A stretch of DNA of 64,000 bases, from contig MOWL01000092.1 of assembly GCA_002110485.1 (NCBI GenBank), forward strand, positions 186,001 to 250,000. The letters are read 5' to 3'. The DNA is from Emergomyces orientalis. Taxonomy: Eukaryota > Ascomycota > Eurotiomycetes > Onygenales > Ajellomycetaceae. Positions 10,139 through 20,761 of this stretch are shown piece by piece; the first letter of the stretch is position 1; each line of letters opens with the position of its first letter. The notes under the pieces are model-generated. The model saw only the letters and a list, made by a program, of their open reading frames with translations, ran no database searches and was not told the origin of the DNA. A program made the position numbers and the translations under genes.

Positions 10139-11763
10139 TCATGGTGTGCTAGTCTTTTGCAGCTGTTCCTGTGCCTGCAACAGAAACGGATGGGACATCA
10201 ACTCCTAGGCCGAGGCACGTTCTTCGGGGAGCCACCTAAATATTTTGCTAAGTCCAACAATAGTGTATGGTCTTCACCTTCCAGACGCCACTCTCTTCCG
10301 TCAAGAGACTGCTCCGGGATGGGCGTGGCCGCTATCCACCGTCCTAGAACGAATTTCAGCTTTCATTTTTCATTTTGAGGGTACAGACAGAGGGTATGGC
10401 GGAATAACTCACCTTCTACGTCCCAGTACTTGCGGCATTCATCACTCCGTTCAAGAAAGCTGCGTGGGGGTGGTCCCGTCTGGGCAACCATCTCAGCAAG
10501 ATGTTATTCATCATCCAGAATACGGTTTTTAAGAGCATAAAAGAGGCGACCACCTTCAAATAAATCCTATACCTACCACATTGTGAGTGGGGCACGGTTT
10601 TTGTTCTCTGTACGCAGAATGTTATGTATTTTTGAGAACTTGTGTCTGCAATGGACTTACCATGACTCCAATGGACCAGATGTCAATCTTGCAGTCCCAT
10701 TCCATCCCTAGTATCACCTCTGGTGCGCGATAGAAGTCAGGCATCACGTCGCCTCGAAACTTTCCTTCCCCGATTGTGGCGCTTCCAAAATCACAAAGCA
10801 CCGGCGTGCCATCGGTGATGGGCATAGATTGGGAGCAATAAATAGTTCGGTTCTGGAGGATTTTGCGAGTGCTAGGATGCTCCGACTCAGACCGCTCAAT
10901 TGTAGAAAAAAAGGAAGGGTCCTGGGCACCTAGGAGGATATTATTAGGCGATATATCTAAAGCGAAAATAAAAATTACCAGCTGAAATAATACGCAAACC
11001 ACATGAAACACTCAAGTATCATAATCTAGAGGCAACACAAATTCTTACCGGTATGCACCACACCAGCTTGGTGCAATAGATCAAGGCCAATCAAGATTAG
11101 TTGGTAAGACTGCTGAAGTAGGGTCTTATCCAGCATGCGGTCTGGAAATAGGTTACGAAACTCTGTATAAATCATCCCAAGAGGTGCATAGAGTAAACAT
11201 TTATGTTCCCCAATGGGCCCATGGTTGGTGAACTCCCTAAACATGAGTCAGGGGTAGCTACCACCAGGATGTTCGCCTTCAATGGCTTGAATATGTCTCG
11301 CTACGGCCACTTCGCTCGTAGACTGGGCAGCTACACCAGCTCTTTGTCTGGTGCAGACTTTCATAGTTAGGTAATCACCGGAACTGAAAAGCATCAGATA
11401 AGTGAATCTATCGAGCTAGTTGTCTACAGTGATGTCTCACTCTAAGTCCCTACAGAGCTATACACTCAAGCCTACTCCAAACCCGAGCTTCGCAATAACT
11501 TTATATCTAGACTCGAATATATCTCCCCGCCTGACAGGGTAGAAATCTTCGGGCTTGTACGCTGAAAGATCCTCTTCTTCGCATTTCACATCATGGGGCA
11601 GCAGCTGGCATGGTGGAGTCGAGAAATTTCGAACGATTGTCTCCGGCGGATCATGGCAGGGTTTTAGCATGGAAACGCGACCCGGAACAGAAAAACGATA
11701 TGATGTTCGACGCCACATTAAGAACGGTCGCACCACCAACCGAGGAGAGATGCGGACAACCAT
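10139..11763 (-). pseudogene. SRPK-like Ser/Thr protein kinase pseudogene
   Basis: Five exons can be rebuilt from splice signals: 11441-11763, 11049-11383, 10661-10956, 10413-10572, 10139-10343. The product is clearly the fungal SRPK-like family: FYPVRRGDIFESRYKVIAK and the LGFG loop, TMKVC with the ATP lysine, the catalytic loop VVHTDISPNNILL, CDFGSA, FYRAPEVILG, WSIGVM, DLFEGG, and a C-terminal GRWIAATPIPE. The frame is broken by stops at 11458-11460 (position of the Trp expected before LCRDLE), 11248-11250, 10567-10569 (expected Trp before DLFEG), 10504-10506 and 10205-10207. A one-base loss lies in an A/T run near 10238-10246. Adding that one base makes the five exons total exactly 440 codons. 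All five stops are explained by C-to-T or G-to-A transitions. The locus cannot encode a full kinase; intended substrates would have been SR-type proteins. Confidence 0.9.
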
Positions 11764-14700
11764 GGCAGGTTATTGATCGAGCGGTCCACTGCAAACTTCA
11801 AATTTGGGCAATTATCGAACTAGAATTCGCGGTAGATCGCGCTCTAAGTTACTTTACTTGGATAAAGTTCTCGGTTAACGACGCTAAGGCCCGCGTGCCA
11901 AGAAACGTTTAGCGCTCTATCATAGTATCTGATTGGTTTCTCCCATGAAGATGCGGAGAGGAGGCTCAAGTGGGGAGAATGATAGATCTACAAGAACAAA
12001 CCCATGACTGAGCCAGCCAGTAGGGAATGGGAATGTGAGCTCAGGGCTCTGAATCTGAATATAATTCAGAAAACAGAGGGTCTAAGTTTGCGGGAAATGG
12101 TTAGTCAAGCCCACACCATCCTCCTTTTTAACATTCTACCAAACCATGGCTACGTACTCTCACTAATAAAAGAGCCGTCATAGATTCTTGACAGCCAGGG
12201 GGAAATCTATTTGTTTCTGGGACGGGAAAGTTTGCTCGGTTTAATCATGTTTTCCGATTTGATTTAAACGATTATTGGACTGAATTTACTGCATTCTTAT
12301 CACTGGTATTGAACTAGTATGTTTGTTCAGAAGAGGAAGAACCATTTTGGTACAAAAGCTGCCCTGCTGTGTATATATAAATAAATTAAATTTTCTTCCC
12401 GAACACGACCCAAATTAAAAGTATTCATTCCCTCCATCTATCTACAAAATTTGATAGAACTCTACTCCGTAACATCCCTCGTTATTCTGCACGCACACTA
12501 CCAATAAATTCCGCTTTAAGGACCCCCTGCCTTTCCTTCACCTACTGAATCCGCCTCATCGTTCATGGAGTTTCTGAATTGCTGTAAATATGGGGTTGCT
12601 TTGCTTGTGCAGTACTATTTTATTTCTACCACGGATTTTAGGTCCTTAGTTTATGCTTTCTCATTTACACATTTTGAAATGAGAAGCTGGAGAATATTTA
12701 TCAAATGATAGAGCTATGAAGATGTATTATTCCATTCATGTGTGGTTTTTTTTCCTCCGTGATCCTTGCATTCAAAGTTTGCACATCCTGTCCATTGTTT
12801 ATATGGTACGGATGAACAGGAACCTACTGAGAGTACCAGGATACGCTTAGGAGCTTCCACTCTAATAAGCCATGGAATTAAGTATCGACAAACTTATCCA
12901 ACCCGAAAATATGAGCTGTCACAATCTTGATCCTGTCTCGAGATTGGTAAACCACTGGACAAGGCACACGAACACCTGGAAAACATCTGCGCAACAGCAG
13001 CCAACCATCATCCTTTATTTATGTTTGATCCTTTCTTTTTTGCTTTTCCAAGTTTTGGCATTCTTGGAAACTGTTTACCTGTCATGTCTTTGTATTACAT
13101 ACCAATACAGTTTTTTTCATTCAGCGGTGTTTCCTTCTTTCGCTGTGTAAGAGCCATGTTTGTTTGGGAAACCATTTTTATTAGTTTTTGCCGCTGGGGG
13201 GTTTTATAGAAACCCATTATTTTTCATTTCGTCACCTGGGACTTACAAATAGTGTCATCACACATGCAAATAAAAAAAGGAGTGCGTCTACTTGAGCGCC
13301 ATCGCGTCATAGCAATCGGTGGCGAAAGTGTAGTGCATTGGGTTTTCGATTATGGCTGCCACTTGGGCATATCCTTTGGTGTCTTTGATACTGAAAACCA
13401 TAAGAAAGTCGCGAGCTAACTGGACCCTTGCAGGTAGATGTATTATTCGATACGATCTGCTGCGTTGAAAATCCTTACATACACGAACCTCCTTAGGCTT
13501 GCTTGCATTTGAAGTTGTTATTTGGCTCGAAGGTTACATAGAGTTTAACATCTTTCCTTGGAGATGCCTGTGCTCCGATCGGCGTTGATTTTTAACACTG
13601 CATATTATTATTGCGAGCAATCCAGCGCGTAAGTTAGTACCGATCATAAACCAGAATCGCTTTGACAGCTGTATCCAGCGGGGTCCTATTATGGCAAACG
13701 TTGGCAGCTCGAGAAGACTGTATCTAATCCTGGCACAGTACCAGGAAGGTTTGTCATTGCGGCCTGGCAACCTTCACACTTCACATGTCAGATAAAGGGG
13801 CTGTAGCTGGCCTAGTGAATGCCAGTAGTGGGTGGTGTCGTGGATAAGTGTGTGTGTGTGCGCGTTTTGAATCCTTGAGCATCTAAAATTATACTACCAG
13901 GCAGCCTTGGTAGAGCGCCTGGACAAAGCCGCAAGCTTGTTTGGGGAGGGTCATCCATACGAAGGTCGACTAGGGTATTGTGCACTTCAGACCGTACGGG
14001 GTGGCCTCGATGATAGTTTGCCGTGATCGCCTCTTGTAATGGAGGGGGAACTAATAAGATTTCACTAAAATTTGTCGACCTACTAGGCCAGGGTTCACCT
14101 GCAGGCAGAGCGAAAGGGTCCAGCTAAGCGAAATCTCCTTGCGGGAGGGTTGTCTCTGAGAAGCTGCCATTCGATGGATAGCCACGAATACCAATCTTGG
14201 CGCCGGGAAGCCCGGTTTTCTGTCGCTCAGGATGACAGGGGTCAGTAGTATGCTCGACGCTGATTGTGGTGATATCAACTTCCTTTTGATACTCATCGCT
14301 GGCGACGAACGCGTCCAGGGGCTGTGGGTGGCTTTCGTGTGGATAGATCATCCGCCATGTCCCAAGGAGATTGAGGGGTGACTTGTGCGGACGAGAAAAA
14401 CCGGGAAGGCAGCTTGTCATAGGCCAGGGCACCGGATGTCACGCCTCAACGCCTCACGCTATAAGCTACTATTCCGTAACTGACAACGAGCTTGCCGATC
14501 TTTTTTTATGTCTTGTCATGGTATTGTCAGAACGTACAAAGCATTATTGAACCCTGGGCACGAATCGTCGAGCCAAGAATCGGGAAATGGAACATTATAA
14601 ATCCGATATTGGCGAATGGCTCAGCCTTATGTCATCCAGAACCCGTCGTTGCTCGGCAACCGCAATCTAGAGTCTTTGTTGTCAACACGGGTTTCGCCTG

Positions 14701-15114
14701 CAAGACACCCCCCCGCTGCCGCCGTTGAGATGGCAGATCTCAGCTTCCAATATCACAAGCGCCGACGACGATTGGAGAGGGCAACTGAGACTCCACCTTG
14801 CCCTCGATTTGCCTCCTTTGGATTCAACCATTCCAAGTGGAAGAGGGGTTTATCTTTGCCTTCCATTGTTCTTCGAGACCTCTTACCACCAGATTTTTAA
14901 TCCGACGTGTTATTATTGATATTGAAGATGCGTTAATAACGTGGCATCGAAAGAGTCGAGGGATTTGACGTCTGGGAAGTCTGACCCAGTTACAAATTCT
15001 CAGGTGCACAAGCCTGGCCAATCTACTCTATCCAATGTTTCTTCTTTGTTGGATATCGCAAACGTATTGGTAGGCTGCCAAGTCATCCCCAACACGGCTA
15101 GGGAGGGGGTAAAT
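11764..15114. other. Intergenic region between kinase pseudogene and kelch gene
   Basis: About 3.3 kb, probably containing the promoter and leader of the kelch gene at its right end. It has AT-rich stretches (12.2-12.8 kb) and a GT run at about 13848-13860. Two minus-strand frames (13534-13770 and 14124-14432) look somewhat less repetitive than random but match no family I recognise. A non-ATG frame runs into the kelch gene from 14941, but the ATG at 15115 with its signal peptide is the better start. Confidence 0.6.
14124..14432 (-). CDS. Doubtful orphan ORF, 102 aa
   Basis: An uninterrupted frame of 102 codons whose translation has balanced composition (DAFVASDEYQKEVDITTI, GLPGAKIGIRGYPSNG) unlike the low-complexity frames around it. 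I do not recognise a domain, signal peptide or membrane segment. It might be an exon of a small unrecognised gene, a remnant of a decayed gene, or chance. No neighbouring exon could be joined to it with confidence. Confidence 0.15.
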   Translation of the reverse strand: MPWPMTSCLPGFSRPHKSPLNLLGTWRMIYPHESHPQPLDAFVASDEYQKEVDITTISVEHTTDPCHPERQKTGLPGAKIGIRGYPSNGSFSETTLPQGDFA

Positions 15115-18100
15115 ATGCTGAAATCGACCTCAATCGGCCTCGCCGCCTGTGTGCTGGCTCTTTTGACCGGAGAAGCGGTTGCCAAACTACCCTACAACCC
15201 TTCATATATCAGCAACCCGATTTCAAGAAACCAGACGGAGGTTCATATCCTGTCTCCAAAAAATTCTGCAACATCGAATGGGTTCCGACTTCAGTCTTTG
15301 GATATTTCAATTTCCTTCAATATCTCACAGCTTCCGGTCACGAGAAATTTGAACAATGTACCTTTTGCTATGGATGATGACGCAAAGGCGTTTATCCCCA
15401 CCACCGACGCGGAAGGTATCCTGACAGTTTATACTGGGGACTGTCACGCAAACACTTCTGCCGTCTGGCGATTAATGCCCAGCAATGGGAAGTCTAGCGG
15501 GGATTTCCAATGGCAGGAGGCATATGTTCAATCTGATGGAGGCCGACTACAAGTCCATGGGACTGCATATTTATCATCGGTGGTTCCATATCCCTCGGTA
15601 GGGGAATTTTCACGACCTGGCCTTTTCAGTTTTGGGGGAATGTGTCCATGGACAGACAAACAAGATGAGGATTGGATCTCTGCTGCCAACTATTCTCAAA
15701 CTATGGTGTCCCTCGTCGCGGATATGTCATCATCAAGCCGCTCTTATCAGGCTGAAATTGTGACGCCGGAATCTTCGCCAGTTGCTGAAGCAGGGTTTGT
15801 TATGACACCCCTGATACCAGCTTATTCTAATACCTCCAGTGGTAAACCGCTTCAACATCAAAGTTTCGTTCTTACTGGAGGGCACACCCAGCAAGCGTTC
15901 ATCAATATGTCCCAGATTGCCCTGTTTTCTCTCCCTGCAGCTACCTGGAGTTATATTACAGTCAGTCAGGATGGTGCAACTTCATCTACACTAGGCTTGG
16001 ACGATATCGACGGGGTGGAGCCCCGGTCCGGCCATACCGCGCTATTGACACCAGACGGGAGCAAAATTATTGTTTTCGGGGGTTGGGTTGGTGACATCAG
16101 CCGTCCGGCCCAGCCTCAGCTCGCTATTCTTGAAGTAGGGGCGGCGTATGGAGGAGCGGGAGACTGGAAGTGGACTGTACCTCATCAGGAGCTGCATGGG
16201 CCGGAGGCTGGTACCGGAGTTTTTGGCCATGGTGCAGCAATGCTTCCAGGTGGTGTAATGTTGGTAGCTGGAGGGTATTCGATTCCTCAGTCAGCCCTGA
16301 AACGATCACTTACTGCCCCTACCGCCAATACCCAAGGATATCTTTTCAACACATCCTCAGAGACTTGGATAACGTCTTACACCCCTACGAATAACATAGA
16401 CGCTAGCCGCCAAGTGAGCCACGGGCCACTCTCGTCAACTTCGCAGAAAGCTGGCCTTGGAGCTGGCGTCGGAATTGGGGTTGTAATTATCGCTGCGGTA
16501 GCATTTTTTGCTTACCGCCATTGCTCTCGTCGCTCCCGTGAACATCGGAGAATACGGGAGCAGGAGCTTCGAAGGCTTGCTTTAGGAGCAGAACGCCCAC
16601 ACTTTGACCTCGCGGGGAACATCCACGAACCGATGAGCGACATAACGGCGGAAAAATTGGCTCTTCATCCCAATGCATACTCTTGGATTGGTAACGAAAA
16701 GTACAGTAGAAGCCTTGGCTCGCAAGACACTGGCGCTTTGGCTGCAGAGAGAACAGGGCTTCTGGTGGAAATACCGAGCCCCACAAGAGGGCTTCGACGG
16801 AGTATATATTCCAGAGGATATCAGCCAGCTGCATATTTTGAGGATTCGAGAAGGCACACAGGGTTCAGTGCGATACATCCGATCGACGAAGGAGATGAAT
16901 ATGAAGAATCCAAGGAGGATGGTACCGTGGTAGCTCAGAAAGGAGAAACTCAGCGACAGAGCCGGAGCTCTGTTATCTCTAATCCTTTTAGTGATTCTGC
17001 CCGTTATAGTGATTCTCACAATGCCAATTCTGCGCAGCGACGAATGTTAGCGTTCAATGAAAAATCGGCCGCAAACGAATGGGCGGATAGTTTTGAGGTG
17101 AGCGGTACCACCACCAGATGCCTATCGCCAGATAAAAGTGACCGTACGCTATCGGACTTATCTGAAGGCTCTAGCTCTTTCATGTCCGTCTCCTCACAAC
17201 ACACAAATCCTCGATCTCTGAACAGAAACCTGGCTCGAATGTTTAGTTTTCGCTCTCAAGGGAGTGGAACTGTAGCTTCGGACGGTTCTGCTGTTTACGA
17301 GCCTGTCCGCAGTTCTTCCCCCGAAGGCCACATCCAAGGGCAATTACATGCACAGCCTACCATTTGTGGTAACAGTTACGATCCATTCAATGAGTTAAGG
17401 TCCGAGACAACGCGGTCCTCGGACAAAACAATTGTACCCCAAAGCTCTCCGCGCAATACAACTTTCGCCCAACTACAAGCAGAAAGTGGATTGCTACTTG
17501 CCACGCCATTTGAGTCATCAAAGAGAGAGCTGAACGTGACCAAGGGCAAAGGTCTAGGGTGGATTGGCAATGTTCGTCGTACTCTTGGCTCTGTCAAGAG
17601 GGCGGAAAACATTGCGCAGCCATACTCCGTGAGTCCTGAAAACATATCGTCAAGCTCTCAACAACATCATCAACGAAGCACAAGCTCGAGCCCCACGAAA
17701 AGCTTCTATAGTCTTCAGGAAGAGAGAGAATCCGCAGGTTCGGAATCAAATAACATACCCCGAAGAGCCATGAGTACCAGCTCATCCATGCTGAGGCGCA
17801 AGCAGGGTGCAAAGGACTGGGGTGCTAAGAGATCCTCTGCCGATAGCGCACAGATACGAATGCTTCAAGCGGCTCGCGCCGCTGATGCGAATAGTGCTAA
17901 CGGAGCAGCGTCCTCAGAGACTGGTGCAGGTGGGAGTTTAAGTAGCGACTCGCCCCATTTTTTCGACTATGATGACGATGAGGAATGGGACGTGGAGGCC
18001 GCTGCGGAAGGCCGGGTGGTACAAGTTACTTATACTGTCCCCAAGGAAAAACTTAGAGTCGTCAATCCCGGGATTGGAGATGGTGATGATGAATCTGTTA

Positions 18101-18192
18101 AGTCGCCTGAAACTTCCGAGCCGAAAAGTCGGGGGGATGGTCACGACGAAAGGGATCAGAGTCAACAAAAAGAGTCGGATTCTGGCCCGTGA
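15115..18192 (+). CDS. Kelch-repeat single-pass membrane protein with long cytoplasmic tail
   Basis: Single exon of 1025 residues from the ATG at 15115; the frame is open further upstream from a GTG at 14941, but only the 15115 start places a signal peptide (MLKSTSIGLAACVLALLTGEAVA) at the N-terminus. The extracellular part (to about residue 440) has many N-glycosylation sequons and kelch-like blades: FVLTGGHTQQAF, RSGHTALLTPDGSKIIVFGG and GHGAAMLPGGVMLVAGG. One transmembrane helix follows (about residues 446-468, GAGVGIGVVIIAAVAFFAY), with a basic stop-transfer RHCSRRSREHRR. The remaining roughly 555 residues are Ser-rich, probably disordered and cytoplasmic. This architecture occurs in filamentous ascomycete proteins often labelled kelch or galactose-oxidase central-domain proteins. 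Its role is unknown; a cell-surface sensor or cell-end marker is speculation. Confidence 0.85.
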   Translation: MLKSTSIGLAACVLALLTGEAVAKLPYNPSYISNPISRNQTEVHILSPKNSATSNGFRLQSLDISISFNISQLPVTRNLNNVPFAMDDDAKAFIPTTDAEGILTVYTGDCHANTSAVWRLMPSNGKSSGDFQWQEAYVQSDGGRLQVHGTAYLSSVVPYPSVGEFSRPGLFSFGGMCPWTDKQDEDWISAANYSQTMVSLVADMSSSSRSYQAEIVTPESSPVAEAGFVMTPLIPAYSNTSSGKPLQHQSFVLTGGHTQQAFINMSQIALFSLPAATWSYITVSQDGATSSTLGLDDIDGVEPRSGHTALLTPDGSKIIVFGGWVGDISRPAQPQLAILEVGAAYGGAGDWKWTVPHQELHGPEAGTGVFGHGAAMLPGGVMLVAGGYSIPQSALKRSLTAPTANTQGYLFNTSSETWITSYTPTNNIDASRQVSHGPLSSTSQKAGLGAGVGIGVVIIAAVAFFAYRHCSRRSREHRRIREQELRRLALGAERPHFDLAGNIHEPMSDITAEKLALHPNAYSWIGNEKYSRSLGSQDTGALAAERTGLLVEIPSPTRGLRRSIYSRGYQPAAYFEDSRRHTGFSAIHPIDEGDEYEESKEDGTVVAQKGETQRQSRSSVISNPFSDSARYSDSHNANSAQRRMLAFNEKSAANEWADSFEVSGTTTRCLSPDKSDRTLSDLSEGSSSFMSVSSQHTNPRSLNRNLARMFSFRSQGSGTVASDGSAVYEPVRSSSPEGHIQGQLHAQPTICGNSYDPFNELRSETTRSSDKTIVPQSSPRNTTFAQLQAESGLLLATPFESSKRELNVTKGKGLGWIGNVRRTLGSVKRAENIAQPYSVSPENISSSSQQHHQRSTSSSPTKSFYSLQEERESAGSESNNIPRRAMSTSSSMLRRKQGAKDWGAKRSSADSAQIRMLQAARAADANSANGAASSETGAGGSLSSDSPHFFDYDDDEEWDVEAAAEGRVVQVTYTVPKEKLRVVNPGIGDGDDESVKSPETSEPKSRGDGHDERDQSQQKESDSGP

Positions 18193-18793
18193 TTGGCTTC
18201 CAATTGATCTTGAGCGCGGAGGGTTTTTGTTATTTCCCTTGTTATTTTCTTACGAAGGTGTTACTCGAGTTCTTTTTCGTTGTATTTGATAACCGGGTAA
18301 GGGAGGAACCACTCATTTTTCATTGATCTAAGATACGTTATTACGAACGTCATTTCCTGAAGTATATGGTGGGTGAGATGATTTTATGATACCATTACCA
18401 TTGAGCGGGCATGGGAATTTGCGGCGTGGTTTCATTTGAATGATATATATATTTTTTTTGCGTTTTTGTTTTTAGAAGACGACTTAGCCATCTCCTCATA
18501 CATTCGTTTCTTGCTGTGTATAAGCCAGAAATTTATGATAATTGTTTATCTACAATATTCTATATAGCCTAGGTAAGGTATTTCAATACAAATATATGTA
18601 TGTATTGTACAGTACATTTGTTCCAAAATTTCTCTCCTTTTTCGATCGCCGTATTATATTTTACATCGTTATGAAGGTGTGACAACCGAATATTCAGATT
18701 CATGCACATGCATTTCTGCATGGTGGTCTCCCATTGACAGTTGGCCAACAAACGGCACCACCCAGCGTGCATATTTACATGTATATACGCGTA
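18193..18793. other. Convergent intergenic spacer
   Basis: About 600 bp between the kelch gene stop (+) and the lipoate-ligase gene stop (-). It is AT-rich with a T-run near 18450 and several TATA-like stretches, presumably overlapping 3' UTRs. I see no gene. Confidence 0.7.
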
Positions 18794-20357
18794 TCAGTGT
18801 CCAAGCTTGCTTGTGAGCCAGTTGGATACGTTCCGAATTTCTTCCTGAGAATCATATGCGCCGGAATCAGCAAGGACATTTGCCCAATCGGAAATTTCAT
18901 GTAGTTTCCTATTCACAAGGACTTGGTGGGTCCTTTCGGACTGGATATCGGCCTGTTCCGTATTTGTTGAAGTGGATATCTGGCTCGCGATTATTGCGCC
19001 AGATTTCACTCGGAGGAAGACACGTGTCTGTGCAGGTGGGGTATGCATGTTAGCAAAAGCTCAATAATCCGGATAGGAGACGGAATGGTTTGGTTTTTGT
19101 TTACAGGGGGCAAAAAAGGACAAATAGGTAAGTTTGGGGTTTTTGGCTGGTACTCACTGACGAGGGAAGGTTCGGTGGAAGCGGAGGCCTAGGTCTGGGG
19201 TCTTCTTCGGTGGGATGGGTTGAAAAGGTAAATTGTGGTGACTGGCAGTATTTCCATTCCAAAGACTAAACGAAGACATTAATATGGGAGTTCAAATTCA
19301 TTTGCAAAAGAGTTGTGGGATTACTGACATGAAGCTCCTCGATGCCTTTGACTATTTCTGGTTCTTCGAGAGCATGGTTGTCAGCAAGCCCACCAACAAC
19401 CCAGTTATGTCCAATGTGGACTTCTGGATCAAGTGCGTGAGCTCGCTGGGCTCTTAGCACGGCATCTGGATGTATGCCGTATAGTTGGGCGAATTCTTCC
19501 ACAATGTTAGAAACCACCTGTTCAACCAGAAAGCTCGACTCGACTACACTAGAAACATTTCCTACTGGAGACCTAACACTTTCTACACCTTTTGCTTTTA
19601 AGTAAGGTCGAGCTGGCGATCGTAGAAACGTGCTTATGTTTCCGAGATTGGGGGAGTCAACCAAGCAAGTGCCGTGATGCATGGCTCGAAATCGTGTCAG
19701 TTTATAGGCAGAACCGGAGATTTTGAGGGACTGCGGCGTTTTCTCGAGTCGAGGACTTGTCGCATCTTCCGTTCCAACTTTGATGACTTCCCTAGGTGGC
19801 TCTTTCGAATCCTGCCCTAGAACAATATCGTGCCGCTCATTGACCCTGGTATTGGCTGCGCCGACACTATGGAGAGCCTTGACCACCATCTCAGCATGTT
19901 TGTCTCGATGGAATATGGGTTTCGGACAGATGACGGAGTAATTCAGATTGCCTTCGTCATGAAATACAGCACCGCCTCCAGATCTCCGCCGTACAAAAGG
20001 TGCATTGTTGGTGGATCCATCCGAAATGCTCCGTGTTTCACGATCCAGTGCTTGAAGATTGGTTTCAAGCCAAGGGTTCTGATTCCGGCCAATGACGACG
20101 CACGGCCGATTTATGTACAAGAAGAGTATAACCGAGTCTTGAGGAGTGTGCTCAAGTAAGAAATTTTCAATTGAGAGGTTCACGAAAGGATCGTTAGAGA
20201 GGGACTGGTAGATTTGATGTTGACTGGATTCCTTGCTGGCTGCGGCTGCAAGACTCGAGGCGTAATTTCTGCTGATGGAAGAGCCCCTTCGTTGGAATTT
20301 ATATAGCCATGACAGACTCGCAGATGGCGTCCATTGCAGAGGGCGCAATGGAAGCAT
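18794..20357 (-). CDS. aim22: Lipoate-protein ligase, Aim22/LplA type
   Basis: Three exons: 19329-20357, 19158-19265, 18794-19027 (introns of 63 and 130 nt; donors GTCAGT and GTGAGT). They sum to 456 residues. The first about 45 residues are basic and Ser-rich, fitting a mitochondrial presequence (SWLYKFQRRGSSISRN). The lipoyl/biotinyl transferase fold is shown by NLSIENFLL, the RRSGGGAVFHDEGNLNYSV lipoyl-adenylate-binding motif, and KISGSAYKLTRFRAMHHGT with the catalytic Lys. The third exon gives the C-terminal FLRVKSGAIIASQIST block and ends in LTSKLGH. The family attaches lipoic acid to E2 subunits of 2-oxoacid dehydrogenases and to GcvH in mitochondria. It is divergent from aro2 across a 404-bp shared upstream region. 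Whether it acts on free lipoate or transfers lipoyl groups between proteins is not visible. Confidence 0.93.
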
Positions 20358-20761
20358 TGATGGGCGACGGGCTCATAATAACAACGAGCACTACTTTGAC
20401 ATTCAAAACCCCCTGTCGTGGTTCATCTTTCGTCCATTTGATATTGGGGAATATTAGACTAGGCTTGAATAGGAAAGGTTCGCTAGTCTAATTTTTGTTC
20501 ACCGAGATCGGGCTGAGTCATCCCTATGTTAAGGTTGTTGCAGCTCTGGATGGCGATGAATTTATTTGCGAGCAGTAGCCTGAGTCTTGTTTGCTTCTCT
20601 AGAGCGCCAGTAGACTGCAAGAAATTATAGAAAATATAATTCGCAACCGCCGTATTATTTAACCTGGTCGATTGTGTTAAGAACTAGCAGATATTTACTG
20701 ACGCAAAAGCCCGTGCTGCCGCATCATTTGTGCCCCTCCGATTTGAGAGCCCCGCGCCGCA
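20358..20761. promoter_or_regulatory. Bidirectional promoter region aim22/aro2
   Basis: The 404 bp between the divergent start codons must carry both promoters. No single box can be assigned with confidence. Confidence 0.6.

Noticed and set aside
14941..15114. N-terminal extension of the kelch protein from a GTG codon
   Set aside because: No ATG, and it would bury the signal peptide that starts at 15115.
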